The translations under genes were made by a program, and so were the position numbers. Below are positions 38,101-46,722 of a stretch of DNA of 64,000 nt, one piece after another. The stretch covers positions 663,057 through 727,056 of the forward strand of contig NZ_SUME01000002.1 in assembly GCF_005048855.1 (NCBI RefSeq), in the 5' to 3' direction. The notes under the pieces were generated by a model that was not told the origin of the DNA, did not search any database, and saw only the letters and a program-made list of their open reading frames with translations. This DNA comes from Sphingobacterium olei. GTDB lineage: Bacteria > Bacteroidota > Bacteroidia > Sphingobacteriales > Sphingobacteriaceae. Each line of letters begins with the position of its first letter. Position 1 is the first letter of the stretch.

Positions 38101-38263
38101 GAATGCAAGAGTGTACGTTTCGCTTGACGACTTTTTCACGTTCACCAAATACCCGGGTGTAGATCCTGAAGGGGGAAGTAACGGTGGAAATAGCATAGGT
38201 ATTGACAGGGGAGGATACCCTATTCCAAGAAAGGCAATGGTGGGTTTATCCTTTACATTCTAA
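35138..38263 (+). CDS. SusC/RagA-type TonB-linked outer membrane protein
   Basis: 1041-residue TonB-dependent transporter for oligosaccharide import across the outer membrane. A signal peptide (to about residue 24) is followed by a carboxypeptidase-regulatory-like domain (VRGRVTSTVGSNPLPGVTVAI, residues 28-100), the plug with VVVVGYGTQKKSLVTGAISS and YVIDGVRAGGIEALDPSEV, and a 22-strand barrel ending in Phe (GLSFTF). It lacks the N-terminal STN domain that would signal to an anti-sigma factor. It pairs with the SusD gene 20 bases downstream and forms the import complex of a beta-glucan locus. Confidence 0.96.
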   Translation: MRNGVLHAFMLLCMCFSTMELVAQSLQVRGRVTSTVGSNPLPGVTVAILGQSISTSTNVSGEYSITISGSSATLVFSQVGRVSQQISVTSSGTYNVSLEEELSELDEVVVVGYGTQKKSLVTGAISSVKEEELKSVSNARIDQALQGRTAGVTVLPTSGQPGAGINIRIRGTGSNRSNQPLYVIDGVRAGGIEALDPSEVASIEVLKDAASAAIYGAEGANGVIIITTKTGKHNTSDISWSSQLVQQSVKNNFITMMNADQYQQYLQASNTPGSPSASDVTDPEGTNWLSEVINNAPQQRHTLTFSGGSEKSTYLLSGTYFTQEGIAGGPKSRFDRYNVRFNGDSKLRSWLTVGNRLSITQFKRRAISDNNEFGSILVSALVMDPTTPVVYANGSTLPSHVQAAMGGTTPNGDPIGPLLRTDPNGNLYGISNWLRGEYGNPLARIDMARGETVQNKIVGNVYAEVEPIENFKFTSRFGVDIASQQGHGWTPTFWSSSESLNSIATGWDNSDTWTSWQWENFATYQRAFNQHNLSVLGGVSAMKFMWHGMNGSYAGLFKEEDRFSYADFVPDDTDRIGSNANTRTLASFFGRISYDFAGRYLLNATVRRDGSSLFSSGYKWGTFPSVSAGWILSNESFYGAALSSILNYAKVRASWGQNGSLSAVGLGEWMNAVGSGHFYPDADGNLLNGAAPNNLAYPTLTWETSQQFDVGLDLAFLSNRLSVTMDYYKKSTMDLLTTGSAPFFAGAPLLTVNAGEVVNKGFEFEMNYRDKIGSDFNFEIGGNFTTLNNKVTRLDPNIPFIGGAGVGTGWTATAMTLNNPIWYFNGYKTDGIFQTPEEISQYIADNGLTGYAPNPGDPRVVDVNGDGQISNADMTMIGNPHPDFVYGARLSASYKGFDFLVLFQGQTGNDIMMGFNRTDRPTANKPAFFSTDAWTGPGSTNTWFAPNTSNNYIYNSDLMIFSGSFARIRQLQFGYTLGDNVLNTIRFKNARVYVSLDDFFTFTKYPGVDPEGGSNGGNSIGIDRGGYPIPRKAMVGLSFTF

Positions 38264-38283
38264 TAATTAAATAGATACATATT

Positions 38284-39795
38284 ATGAAAAAGAGATATAT
38301 CAAGAGTTTTTCAGTTCTTACTGCCATGTTACTCCTGTTTGCGGGGTGTGAGAAATTTCTGGAACAAGACGTTCCGGGACAATATTCTGAGGACGATTTT
38401 TACGAATCGGATGTGGATGCAACACAAGCAGTTACCGCCATTTACAACTTCATGGCGGCACATTATAATGGTACTTGGGGTAGCGTTTACTTTATCAAAA
38501 CACTACCATCGGATGAGGCGAATGCTGGAGGTAGTGGTCCTGGAGATCAACCGGGTTATCAGCAGATCAACACCTATAATTTTGATGCGACAAATGAAAG
38601 TATACGTGATGTATGGAGGATGTGTTACTACACGATCTTTCGTGCGAATAAGGTGATTAATAAGGTGAGTCCGGATAACGATTTGCGTAAACGTCTCATT
38701 GCGGAGGCTAAAGTGATTCGGGCGTATCAGTATTTTGAATTGACGTCGTTATGGGGTGATGTGCCCCTGGTTTTAGACGATGTGCCTGCGACTCAATATA
38801 CTTCAACCGGACGGCAGCCTCGTGCAGATGTGTATGCTCAAGTAGAGCAAGATTGTCGCGACGCCATTGCTGTGCTTCCGATTCGTAGTGGTTATGCTGG
38901 AGGAGATCGGTTTAGGGTAACCAAGGGGACAGCACAGGCTCTCTTAGGAAAGGTACTTCTCTATCAAGAAAAATGGCAATCCGCTGCAGCCGAGTTTGAT
39001 AACGTCATCACTTCAAATCAATACGGTCTGGAACCAAGTATAGGACATGCATTTTCACGGACAGGCGAGTTTGGGAAAGAGTCTATTTTTGAAGTAAGCT
39101 ATGCCAGCGACCGGAGTTACGATTGGGGTAATTTCCCATGGGACTCTCGTCCGATTAGCAACATCCATATCCAATTGATGGGACCTCGCAGTGACTTTTA
39201 TGTTAAGGCACCTGCCGATTCGCTCGTCGGCGGCTGGGGCTTTATAACACCAAAGAAAAAACTTTGGGATGCATTTATCGCTGCCGGTGATGTCGATAGA
39301 AGAAAGAATACGGTGATGTCGTTAAGCGAGCTGCGGGCTGCCGGAGGAGACTGGACAAGTACAAACGCTTATCAATTTGAAGGTTATTTCCAACGGAAAT
39401 ATGGTACGTATGCGTCACAATCTGGTGCTCCGGTTGCCGAATTGAACTATGGGAATAATTGGCGTTTAATTCGGTATTCGGACGTGTTGTTAATGGCTGC
39501 GGAAGCATATTATCGTTCCAATGATGAAGATAGGGCGCGGACCGAACTAAATAAAGTTCGACTTCGTGCTAATTTGCCAGATATTACTGCCACAGGTACG
39601 GCCTTATTTGAATCTATCGTTAGCGAGCGACAACTGGAGCTCGCTTATGAAGGTGCTCGTTTCCCTGATCTTGTCCGTTGGGGCAGGGCATCAGCAGAAT
39701 TAGCTGCTCAGGGTTTTATTGCGGGTAAACATGAACTGATGCCTATTCCGGATAACGAAGTGCGAACTGGCGGATTAACGCAAAATAATTATTAA
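38284..39795 (+). CDS. RagB/SusD family glycan-binding lipoprotein
   Basis: 503-residue surface lipoprotein that captures glycans as the lid of the SusC channel. Signal peptide with lipobox LLFAGC (Cys21). The TPR-like helical scaffold is visible: FRANKVINKV, LIAEAKVIRAYQYFELTSLWGDVPLV near residues 135-160, and the C-terminal ERQLELAYEGARFPDLVRWGRA with final MPIPDNEV, all SusD landmarks. Directly downstream of susC and upstream of the GH16 and GH3 genes. Glycan specificity is inferred from those enzymes. Confidence 0.96.
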   Translation: MKKRYIKSFSVLTAMLLLFAGCEKFLEQDVPGQYSEDDFYESDVDATQAVTAIYNFMAAHYNGTWGSVYFIKTLPSDEANAGGSGPGDQPGYQQINTYNFDATNESIRDVWRMCYYTIFRANKVINKVSPDNDLRKRLIAEAKVIRAYQYFELTSLWGDVPLVLDDVPATQYTSTGRQPRADVYAQVEQDCRDAIAVLPIRSGYAGGDRFRVTKGTAQALLGKVLLYQEKWQSAAAEFDNVITSNQYGLEPSIGHAFSRTGEFGKESIFEVSYASDRSYDWGNFPWDSRPISNIHIQLMGPRSDFYVKAPADSLVGGWGFITPKKKLWDAFIAAGDVDRRKNTVMSLSELRAAGGDWTSTNAYQFEGYFQRKYGTYASQSGAPVAELNYGNNWRLIRYSDVLLMAAEAYYRSNDEDRARTELNKVRLRANLPDITATGTALFESIVSERQLELAYEGARFPDLVRWGRASAELAAQGFIAGKHELMPIPDNEVRTGGLTQNNY

Positions 39796-39858
39796 TGCCC
39801 CTATACATTTTTTACCTTGAATGGAGACCTATATGGTTTCTGTAGAACAATATTAGAT

Positions 39859-40722
39859 ATGCATATCAATCTTTTAGCAACTTTGTTGTGTGTTTTTTTA
39901 TCTGCTTCTCTTTTTGGCTGTGTCAGTGAAGAAAAAAGTGGCGGTACATTAGACTCTGTGATCAATAACAATTGGCAATTTACAACATCACCAACTTGGT
40001 CTGATGAATTTGATTACGAAGGAGCTCCCGATCCCAAAAAATGGGGATATGATGTGGGTTCCGAAAATAATGGATGGGGGAACAACGAACTTCAGTATTA
40101 CACCGAATCTAGGTTGGAAAATGCACGGGTAGAAGACGGATCACTGACTATTACCGCCCGTAAAGAAGATTTTGAGGGATTAGCGTATACATCTGCTAGA
40201 TTGGTGAGCCGAGGCAAGGCAGATTTTTTATACGGTCGGTTTGAAGTAAAGGCCAAGGTGCCTACCGGAAGGGGGACATGGTCTGCCGTTTGGATGTTGC
40301 CTACCGATTGGGCTTATGGTGGATGGCCAAACTCTGGTGAAATTGATATCCTTGAGCATGTCGGATACGATTTGGGTGTGGTACATATCAGTACGCACAC
40401 GAAAGATTATCACCATTCGATCGGAACACAGAAAACAGCTACGAAAGCGATACAGAACCCTTCTACTGAGTTTCATTTATATCGCGTAGATTGGACTCCC
40501 GATTATATCCGTGGATTCGTCGACGATCAACAAATATTCAATTTTCCCAATGAAAAGAAAGGATCTAATGCTTGGCCTTTTGATAAACGATTTCATTGGC
40601 TAATCAATATCGCTGTAGGTGGAGATTGGGGCGGACAGCAAGGGGTGGATGAACATGCTTTTCCTGCCGAAATGAAAGTTGATTATGTTAGAGTATATGA
40701 TCTCATAAATCCGTCTAAATAG
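39859..40722 (+). CDS. GH16 beta-glucanase lipoprotein
   Basis: 287 residues from the ATG at 39859; an upstream in-frame ATG would place 14 extra residues before the signal peptide. The signal peptide ends in lipobox LFGC (Cys21), predicting an outer-membrane, probably surface, lipoprotein. The GH16 jelly-roll has the catalytic motif GEIDILEHVG, with nucleophile Glu161 and acid/base Glu166, and the WPxSGEID context with IWMLP-like GTWSAVWMLP typical of laminarinases/lichenases (endo-beta-1,3 or 1,3-1,4-glucanase). It would cut glucan for uptake by the upstream SusCD pair. Confidence 0.94.
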   Translation: MHINLLATLLCVFLSASLFGCVSEEKSGGTLDSVINNNWQFTTSPTWSDEFDYEGAPDPKKWGYDVGSENNGWGNNELQYYTESRLENARVEDGSLTITARKEDFEGLAYTSARLVSRGKADFLYGRFEVKAKVPTGRGTWSAVWMLPTDWAYGGWPNSGEIDILEHVGYDLGVVHISTHTKDYHHSIGTQKTATKAIQNPSTEFHLYRVDWTPDYIRGFVDDQQIFNFPNEKKGSNAWPFDKRFHWLINIAVGGDWGGQQGVDEHAFPAEMKVDYVRVYDLINPSK

Positions 40723-40762
40723 AAAAAAATAACAATCCCTTACCGCACTATACACGTATATT

Positions 40763-43102
40763 ATGAACAATAGACTAGGCACGCTTGTACTTGCTCTTTC
40801 ATTTGGTTTGATCATCTCCGGAAGATCGCTGTATGCACAAGCAAAACTGTTTACCAATGTAGACGAATCAAAAGTAGAGGCAATTTTAAAACGTCTTACC
40901 TTGGAAGAAAAGGTGGGACAGATGACACAGGTAACTTTAGATGTGTTAACAATAGGACCGGATCCATTTTCAAGCAAAGAACCATTGGTGTTAGACCCAA
41001 TACAGCTAGAGACCGCATTTAAAAAATATAAAGTCGGCTCAGTATTGAATACAGCCAATAATAGAGCGAGAACTGTGGAGGTATGGAATGACTTGATAGG
41101 GAAGTTACAGGAGGAGGCTATTAAAGAAACCGGTATTCCTATAATTTATGGTGTCGATGCGATCCATGGTACTACATACACCGCAGGAGCAACGTTTTTT
41201 CCCCAGCAAATAGGTATCGCAGCAACATGGCAGCCAGAGTTTGCCTATAAAGGATCTCAGGTAACGGCTTATGAGACGCGGGCATCTGCTATCCCTTGGA
41301 ATTTCAGCCCCTTACTAGATCTCGGACGCATTCCGAGCTGGCCGAGGATGTGGGAGACCTATGGTGAGGATTCCTATCTGACCGCTACAATGGCAGCTGC
41401 TGCTATCAAAGGATACGAAGGTGATGACCTTTCCAGTCCGTTTTCGGTAGCATCCTGTATCAAGCACTTTATTGCCTATGGAGCAGAGCGCTCGGGGAAA
41501 GATCGCACTCCGACATGGATTCCAGAAATTCAATTACGTGAATATTATCTAGGCTCATATAAAGCAGCCATTGATGCGGGATCACACAGCGTCATGATCA
41601 ATTCGGGGATTATTAATGGACTACCTGTACATGCCAATCCGGGATTATTAACCAAATTGTTGAAAGAGGAACTTGGATTCGAAGGTGTTATTGTGACCGA
41701 CTGGGCAGATATTGAGAATATTTACAACCGTGATAAGGCTGCTGAAAATCATAAGGAGGCGGTGAAAAAGGCGATAAATGCCGGTATCGATATGTCTATG
41801 GTACCGTATAATTTTAAGTTTTGTGACTACTTGATCGAATTGGTGAAAGACGAAGAGGTGCCGATCGCGCGCATTGACGATGCAGTTACGAAGATACTAA
41901 AACTTAAGATGGCGTTGGGACTTTTTGAAAATCCAATCCCAAAAGAGGGTCAATATCTAGATTTTGCGTCAGAAAAGTTCAAAAAATTAGCTTTTGATGC
42001 GGCAGCTGAATCTATTACGCTATTGAAGAACAACAATGTATTGCCACTCAAGGTGAATACAAAGGTATTGGTTTCGGGACCAAATGCACATTCGATGCGA
42101 GCGCTCAACGGAGGTTGGTCTTATTCTTGGCAAGGAGAAAAAGTACATGAATTTTCGGAAGGTTACCACACGATATATGATGCAATAGCCCACAAAAATG
42201 GAAAGGAAAATACCACTTACGTTGCCGGGGTATCCTATAAAAACGATGGTGAATGGCATGAAGAGTATCAAATCGATATAGATGAAGCAGTACGCGCAGC
42301 ACAGCATGTAGAATCTATTATCCTATGTCTTGGAGAGAATACCTATACCGAATCGGTTGGCAATATGAATGATTTGTATATCTCAGAAAATCAAGAAAAA
42401 TTGGCCAAAGCTTTAATAGCAACAGGCAAACCTGTTATATTGGTGCTCAATGAAGGCCGCCCGAGACTAATCAGTCGTTTTGAAGCGGAACTGAAAGGGG
42501 TTATTCAAACCTATTTACCTGGGAATTATGGTGGAGATGCATTGGCTTCCATTCTTTTTGGTGAGATTAACCCTTCTGGAAAATTGCCATATTCTTATCC
42601 AAAGTTTCCGAACGCACTATTGACATACGATTATAAACCTGCCGAGGTAAAGGAATCGATGGACGGTGTTTATAACTACCAGAATGCGGTGGAATTCCAG
42701 TACCCATTTGGTTATGGATTGAGTTATACCACTTTTACATATGCAGGTCTCGCCTTCGACAAAACTAACATCAAGGCCGATGAGAATTTCACGGTCACTG
42801 TAAAAGTGACGAATAGCGGAAATCGTGCAGGAAAAGAAGTCGTGCAATTGTATTCATCAGATGAATACGCTTCCATTACACCCGACAATAAACGATTACG
42901 AGCTTTTCAAAAAATCGAATTAAATCCGGGGGAAACCAAAGATCTCGTATTTATATTGAACGGTAAGGATCTTTCGTTCGTGGATTACGATCTAAGGAGA
43001 GTTACTGAAAAAGGTAGTTTCAGAATCAATGTAGGTACGGAGATAGGCAAGTTGAATGTAGTAGATACAAAGGTATTCACGGAACACAAGCGGGTCATGT
43101 AA
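40763..43102 (+). CDS. GH3 beta-glucosidase (BglX-like), secreted
   Basis: 779-residue GH3 exo-beta-glucosidase. Signal peptide ending near SLYAQA places it in the periplasm. Domains: TIM-barrel (about 30-380) with substrate-binding KHFIAYGAERSGKDR and the nucleophile Asp313 in VIVTDWADIE, an alpha/beta sandwich domain (about 410-620) with SITLLKNNNVLPL, and a C-terminal fibronectin-III-like domain beginning near AVEFQYPFGYGLSYT. It would finish glucan oligosaccharides imported through SusCD down to glucose. Last gene of the locus; a 49-bp palindrome follows. Confidence 0.96.
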   Translation: MNNRLGTLVLALSFGLIISGRSLYAQAKLFTNVDESKVEAILKRLTLEEKVGQMTQVTLDVLTIGPDPFSSKEPLVLDPIQLETAFKKYKVGSVLNTANNRARTVEVWNDLIGKLQEEAIKETGIPIIYGVDAIHGTTYTAGATFFPQQIGIAATWQPEFAYKGSQVTAYETRASAIPWNFSPLLDLGRIPSWPRMWETYGEDSYLTATMAAAAIKGYEGDDLSSPFSVASCIKHFIAYGAERSGKDRTPTWIPEIQLREYYLGSYKAAIDAGSHSVMINSGIINGLPVHANPGLLTKLLKEELGFEGVIVTDWADIENIYNRDKAAENHKEAVKKAINAGIDMSMVPYNFKFCDYLIELVKDEEVPIARIDDAVTKILKLKMALGLFENPIPKEGQYLDFASEKFKKLAFDAAAESITLLKNNNVLPLKVNTKVLVSGPNAHSMRALNGGWSYSWQGEKVHEFSEGYHTIYDAIAHKNGKENTTYVAGVSYKNDGEWHEEYQIDIDEAVRAAQHVESIILCLGENTYTESVGNMNDLYISENQEKLAKALIATGKPVILVLNEGRPRLISRFEAELKGVIQTYLPGNYGGDALASILFGEINPSGKLPYSYPKFPNALLTYDYKPAEVKESMDGVYNYQNAVEFQYPFGYGLSYTTFTYAGLAFDKTNIKADENFTVTVKVTNSGNRAGKEVVQLYSSDEYASITPDNKRLRAFQKIELNPGETKDLVFILNGKDLSFVDYDLRRVTEKGSFRINVGTEIGKLNVVDTKVFTEHKRVM

Positions 43103-43115
43103 GCCATCTAAATAA

Positions 43116-43164
43116 AAGGCTGTGTGGGCGATGTTGTCCAGGACAACATCGCCCACACAGCCTT
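43116..43164. terminator. 49-bp near-perfect GC-rich palindrome, likely bidirectional terminator
   Basis: Arms 43116-43139 and 43141-43164 are perfect 24-bp complements around one central A. It lies between the convergent GH3 and M28 genes, 14 bases past the GH3 stop and 7 before the M28 stop. It is GC-richer than its surroundings and has no proper T tract on the plus side, so a role in mRNA 3'-end protection or a mobile-repeat origin is also possible. Confidence 0.7.
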
Positions 43165-43171
43165 GTCTCTT

Positions 43172-44470
43172 CTAATCTTTTAATCTCTCTACCCGAGATG
43201 GCGTTTGCGTGCCATCCACTAGACCCTTTGCTCCTATTGCAATAGCCTCAATGCTCGATTTTATATTGTCGAGATCTAGGGTGCCCACTTCATCTTTTAC
43301 GGTGTGATAATAGGTGTCCTTGTCGATTTGAGAAGTAGAAAAAGTATGCGCAGGCACACCCAATGCCGCGAGTACAGCATTATCGCTGCGGTAGAATAAA
43401 TTCTGTTGCGGATAGGGGTCGGGATGGAATTGAAAGGTCGAACCCTGCAGATTAGATTGCATCAATTGGCCTAAGTTAGAGGCGTTATATCCCGTAATAT
43501 ACATGGTATTGGGGCCAAATTTAGAATCTTTGCCGATCATTTCGATATTAATCATTGCCACAACTTTCTCCGGATCTATCTCGTTTGAAAAATATTTTGA
43601 GCCGTACATTCCGATTTCTTCGGCCGTAAATGCGACAAAAATCAACGTTCTTTCGTTATTGTTGAGCGTTGCATAATATTTGGCTAAGCTAATCATTGCC
43701 GTAGTTCCCGAAGCATCGTCATCAGCACCGTTGGCAATAGAATCTTGACCATCTGCTTGGATTATTCCGATATGGTCGTAATGTGCAGAGAATATGACAA
43801 ACTCCTCTGGTTTGCTTTTACCTGGAAGCATACCAGCCACATTAAATAATGGAAAGTCTTGAATTTCATTTTCAGCATGAACATCAATCGAAGGGTTTTT
43901 CTCATTGGTAACAATAAATACTTTAGCCGGAGAATGTTGTTCTGTTTTTGAAAGCACATTTTCCCGGCCATATATTTTATTGAATCGCAAAATCATTTCC
44001 GCAAATGAGGGGTGTACTAGCACGATAGCATCTTCAGGAGAAGTTGCTATTTCTCTAAACCTAATGGCGAAATCTTCACCTTTATCTATTCTTAACGAGG
44101 TATTGTATTCTTTCCAGTTTATAACGGGATTATTTCCAAGGATAAGATATTCATTTTCAGCAAGTATTTTTTTATTAAGCATTATTTTTTGGCTTTTTCG
44201 TATGATTTTTCGAACGGAAAAAGTCTGTCTATAGTTATCTTCGGCATAAGGTTTTAGTCCGATTGTCTTAAATTCATCGGCAATAAAATCTGCCGCTTTA
44301 GCAATGTTTGGAGTAAAAGCATGTCTGCCCTGCATATCGTCCGAAGCTAATGTGTTCAGGATACGGGCGATTTCTTCTTTATTTGAAACAGGTTTTACCG
44401 AAGGTTGTTGTGCCAATGTGCAACATAGTGATGAGGAAAAACCAAGGAGTAAAAAAGCATATTTTATCAT
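43172..44470 (-). CDS. M28 family zinc aminopeptidase, secreted
   Basis: 432 residues from the ATG at 44470, which gives a proper signal peptide (MIKYAFLLLGFSSSLCCTLA); an earlier ATG adds seven residues. Zinc-binding residues of M28 are visible: FSAHYDHIG near residue 230, NGADDDASGTTAMI near 248, VAFTAEEIGMYGS near 275, and HTFSTSQIDKDTYYH near 385. The cleavage suggests periplasmic or exported location; the Cys-Cys near the end of the signal is worth a lipobox check. It probably releases N-terminal amino acids from peptides. It converges on the glucan locus and is not obviously part of it. Confidence 0.9.
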   Translation of the reverse strand: MIKYAFLLLGFSSSLCCTLAQQPSVKPVSNKEEIARILNTLASDDMQGRHAFTPNIAKAADFIADEFKTIGLKPYAEDNYRQTFSVRKIIRKSQKIMLNKKILAENEYLILGNNPVINWKEYNTSLRIDKGEDFAIRFREIATSPEDAIVLVHPSFAEMILRFNKIYGRENVLSKTEQHSPAKVFIVTNEKNPSIDVHAENEIQDFPLFNVAGMLPGKSKPEEFVIFSAHYDHIGIIQADGQDSIANGADDDASGTTAMISLAKYYATLNNNERTLIFVAFTAEEIGMYGSKYFSNEIDPEKVVAMINIEMIGKDSKFGPNTMYITGYNASNLGQLMQSNLQGSTFQFHPDPYPQQNLFYRSDNAVLAALGVPAHTFSTSQIDKDTYYHTVKDEVGTLDLDNIKSSIEAIAIGAKGLVDGTQTPSRVERLKD

Positions 44471-44580
44471 ATAATAAAAAGTTTTAGGCAAGTTAGCATT
44501 TTTAGAAATGTTATGATACTACAAACGGTGTGTATCGGAAGAAAGTCGTATTTTTCTACTTTAAATTCACTGTGTGCGGT

Positions 44581-44611
44581 TTGCGAATTCGAAGCATTTT
44601 ATCTAAGTTTG
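44581..44611 (+). promoter_or_regulatory. promoter of rhodanese gene
   Basis: TTG at 44581-44583, 20-base spacer, TAAGTTTG at 44604-44611: a near-ideal Bacteroidota promoter. Predicted leader is about 12 bases. Confidence 0.65.
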
Positions 44612-44627
44612 ATTAAAATAGAAAACT

Positions 44628-44942
44628 ATGAAAGAAGTTACTGTTCAAGAATTAAAGTCAATGATGGATCGAAACGAAGAGTTTCAATTAATCGACGTTC
44701 GTGAACCTTTTGAATATGAAGTATCTCATTTAAATGGCCTTAATATTCCGCTATCGGGCGTTGTGATTGAGGCTGAGAAAATTTCTAAAGATATTCCCGT
44801 TATCATCCAGTGCCGTTCAGGTAAACGAAGTGCTCAGGCAGTGATGCTATTGGAACAACAAGGCTACACGAATCTTTCCAACCTAAAGGGTGGTATTTTA
44901 GCTTGGAAAGAAGAGATTGATCCTGAATTGGATGTGTATTAA
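44628..44942 (+). CDS. single-domain rhodanese
   Basis: 104-residue sulfurtransferase-fold protein. The N-terminal LIDVREPFEYEVSHLNG and the active-site loop QCRSGKRSAQA with its catalytic Cys near residue 66 are typical. The six-residue loop CRSGKR fits a sulfur-carrying rhodanese rather than a Cdc25-type phosphatase. Cytoplasmic, role in sulfur transfer unspecified. Own promoter and terminator, so a monocistronic unit. Confidence 0.92.
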   Translation: MKEVTVQELKSMMDRNEEFQLIDVREPFEYEVSHLNGLNIPLSGVVIEAEKISKDIPVIIQCRSGKRSAQAVMLLEQQGYTNLSNLKGGILAWKEEIDPELDVY

Positions 44943-44964
44943 TGGCATCAGTATGAATAGGTGC

Positions 44965-45006
44965 AAAAAGGGAATAAATTATAGTTTGTTCCCTTTTTCT
45001 TTTTTG
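44965..45006 (+). terminator. terminator of rhodanese gene
   Basis: AAAAAGGGAA (44965-44974) pairs with TTCCCTTTTT (44989-44998) and is followed by CTTTTTTG. Confidence 0.8.
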
Positions 45007-45192
45007 TCAATTTAGGGAAAGAATGCTAACAAGATCCCAACTAATTTTGACCTTTGTTTATTATTTTATAATAATATGGCGTCATCGCTGAAAACTTGTT
45101 AAAAATTCACTTTTCACTGGTTTTTAAAGATTTATCTACTGATTTTTGGTAATTTTATCGAAAATTATAAACAGAATAAATAAACCATTTTT

Positions 45193-46608
45193 ATGTCTAC
45201 AAGTGACTATAGTTTTTTCAAAGGGGTAGAACGAAGCTTTGATAAGGCGGCTAAATTTACACGATTTTCAGCCGGGATATTGGAGCAGATCAAGGCATGT
45301 AATTCGATATTGCGTGTCAAATTTCCCGTTCGTATCGGTGATGGTGTGGAAGTGATAGAAGCCTATCGCGTACAGCATTCTCACCACAAGTTACCTTGCA
45401 AAGGTGGGATTCGTTTTAGTATGGAAGTAAATCAGGATGAGGTGATGGCTTTGGCTGCACTGATGACTTATAAGTGTGCTATTGTGAATGTGCCTTTTGG
45501 TGGCGGAAAAGGCGGTATAAAAATAGATTCTAAGAAATATAGCGTATTCGATTTGGAGAAAATCACCCGTCGCTATACTTCCGAATTGTGCAAAAAAAAT
45601 TTTATTGGACCTGGGATTGATGTTCCCGCGCCCGATTATGGTACAAGTGGGCGGGAAATGAGCTGGATAGTAGATACATATTCATCTTTAAATCCCAATG
45701 ATGTTAATGCGATGGCCTGTGTTACGGGCAAACCTATTTCGCAGGGTGGTGTTAGAGGTCGTGTAGAAGCAACAGGTCTAGGCGTATTCTTTGGGATTCG
45801 AGAGGCTTGTGCTTTCGAAGAAGATATGGTAAAATTGGGTCTGACGACTGGGATAAGGGGGAAAAGAGTTATCATTCAGGGGTTAGGAAATGTAGGCTAC
45901 CATGCCGCTAAATATTTTCAGAATGCCGGAGCCATTATTGTCGGATTGATCGAATACAATGGAGCGATCTATGATGCGAACGGAATAGATGTCGATATGG
46001 CGCAGGCGCATCGTGCTAAGAGCGGTTCATTGTTGAATTTTCCTAATGCTAGAAATATAGAAAATATTTCCGAAGGGCTAGAACAAGCGTGCGATATTCT
46101 TATTCCAGCAGCTTTGGAATCGGTAATCCATAAAGACAATGCTTCCCGTATTCAAGCTAAAATTATCGGTGAAGCCGCAAACGGTCCTTTGACCCCAGAT
46201 GCGGATGAAATATTGCTCAGAAAAGGAGTATTGGTTATTCCGGATATGTATCTGAATGCCGGAGGCGTAACTGTTTCTTATTTTGAATGGTTAAAGAACC
46301 TAAGTCATGTACGTTATGGACGTTTGGAGAAGCGGTTTAGTGAAAACAGATATGCCGAGATTATCAACTCTGTGGAAAGCATGACGAATAAGAAGGTCTC
46401 TGAAGTAGAGCGTAAAATCATCCTCAAAGGCCCGGACGAAATTGATCTCGTTCACTCGGGGCTTGAAGATACAATGATGGGGTCTTATCAAGAAATAAGA
46501 GAAATCTATGTCAATACACCTGGTGTGGATGATATGCGTACTGCTGCATTTATTTGTGCGATAAATAAAATTGGTGTTTCTTACGAAGAACTGGGTATAT
46601 TCCCGTAA
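45193..46608 (+). CDS. NAD(P)-dependent glutamate dehydrogenase
   Basis: 471-residue member of the Glu/Leu/Phe/Val dehydrogenases, interconverting glutamate and 2-oxoglutarate plus ammonia. Substrate-binding and catalytic lysines are in KGGIRFSMEVNQDEVMALA and the FGGGKGGI motif near residues 66-100; APDYGTSGREM follows near 148. The Rossmann motif GLGNVGYHAAKYF is near 235. It is about 50 residues longer than the typical 420-residue form, the extra lying mostly in the C-terminal third. The 160-bp upstream gap with no clear -7 may hold nitrogen or carbon regulation that I cannot identify. Confidence 0.93.
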   Translation: MSTSDYSFFKGVERSFDKAAKFTRFSAGILEQIKACNSILRVKFPVRIGDGVEVIEAYRVQHSHHKLPCKGGIRFSMEVNQDEVMALAALMTYKCAIVNVPFGGGKGGIKIDSKKYSVFDLEKITRRYTSELCKKNFIGPGIDVPAPDYGTSGREMSWIVDTYSSLNPNDVNAMACVTGKPISQGGVRGRVEATGLGVFFGIREACAFEEDMVKLGLTTGIRGKRVIIQGLGNVGYHAAKYFQNAGAIIVGLIEYNGAIYDANGIDVDMAQAHRAKSGSLLNFPNARNIENISEGLEQACDILIPAALESVIHKDNASRIQAKIIGEAANGPLTPDADEILLRKGVLVIPDMYLNAGGVTVSYFEWLKNLSHVRYGRLEKRFSENRYAEIINSVESMTNKKVSEVERKIILKGPDEIDLVHSGLEDTMMGSYQEIREIYVNTPGVDDMRTAAFICAINKIGVSYEELGIFP

Positions 46609-46710
46609 ACAAATGTTGAAAATTACAGGGAGTATCGTTTCCGTTCGATCGTTTAGACAATTTTAGAAAAGACGGTATCGGTTTTGTAGGGGCATCTGTA
46701 AAACTTCCTG

Positions 46711-46718
46711 TATCTTTG
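46711..46718 (+). promoter_or_regulatory. -7 element 5 bases before a membrane-protein start
   Basis: TATCTTTG ends 4 bases before the ATG at 46723, predicting a leaderless mRNA. A TTG at 46684-46686 is a possible -33 element with a slightly long 24-base spacer. Confidence 0.55.
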
Positions 46719-46722
46719 TAGC

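Noticed and set aside
35138-43102. Horizontal transfer island boundaries around the glucan locus
   Set aside because: No integrase, tRNA, direct repeats or clear base-composition break at either side; the palindrome at the end is reported separately.
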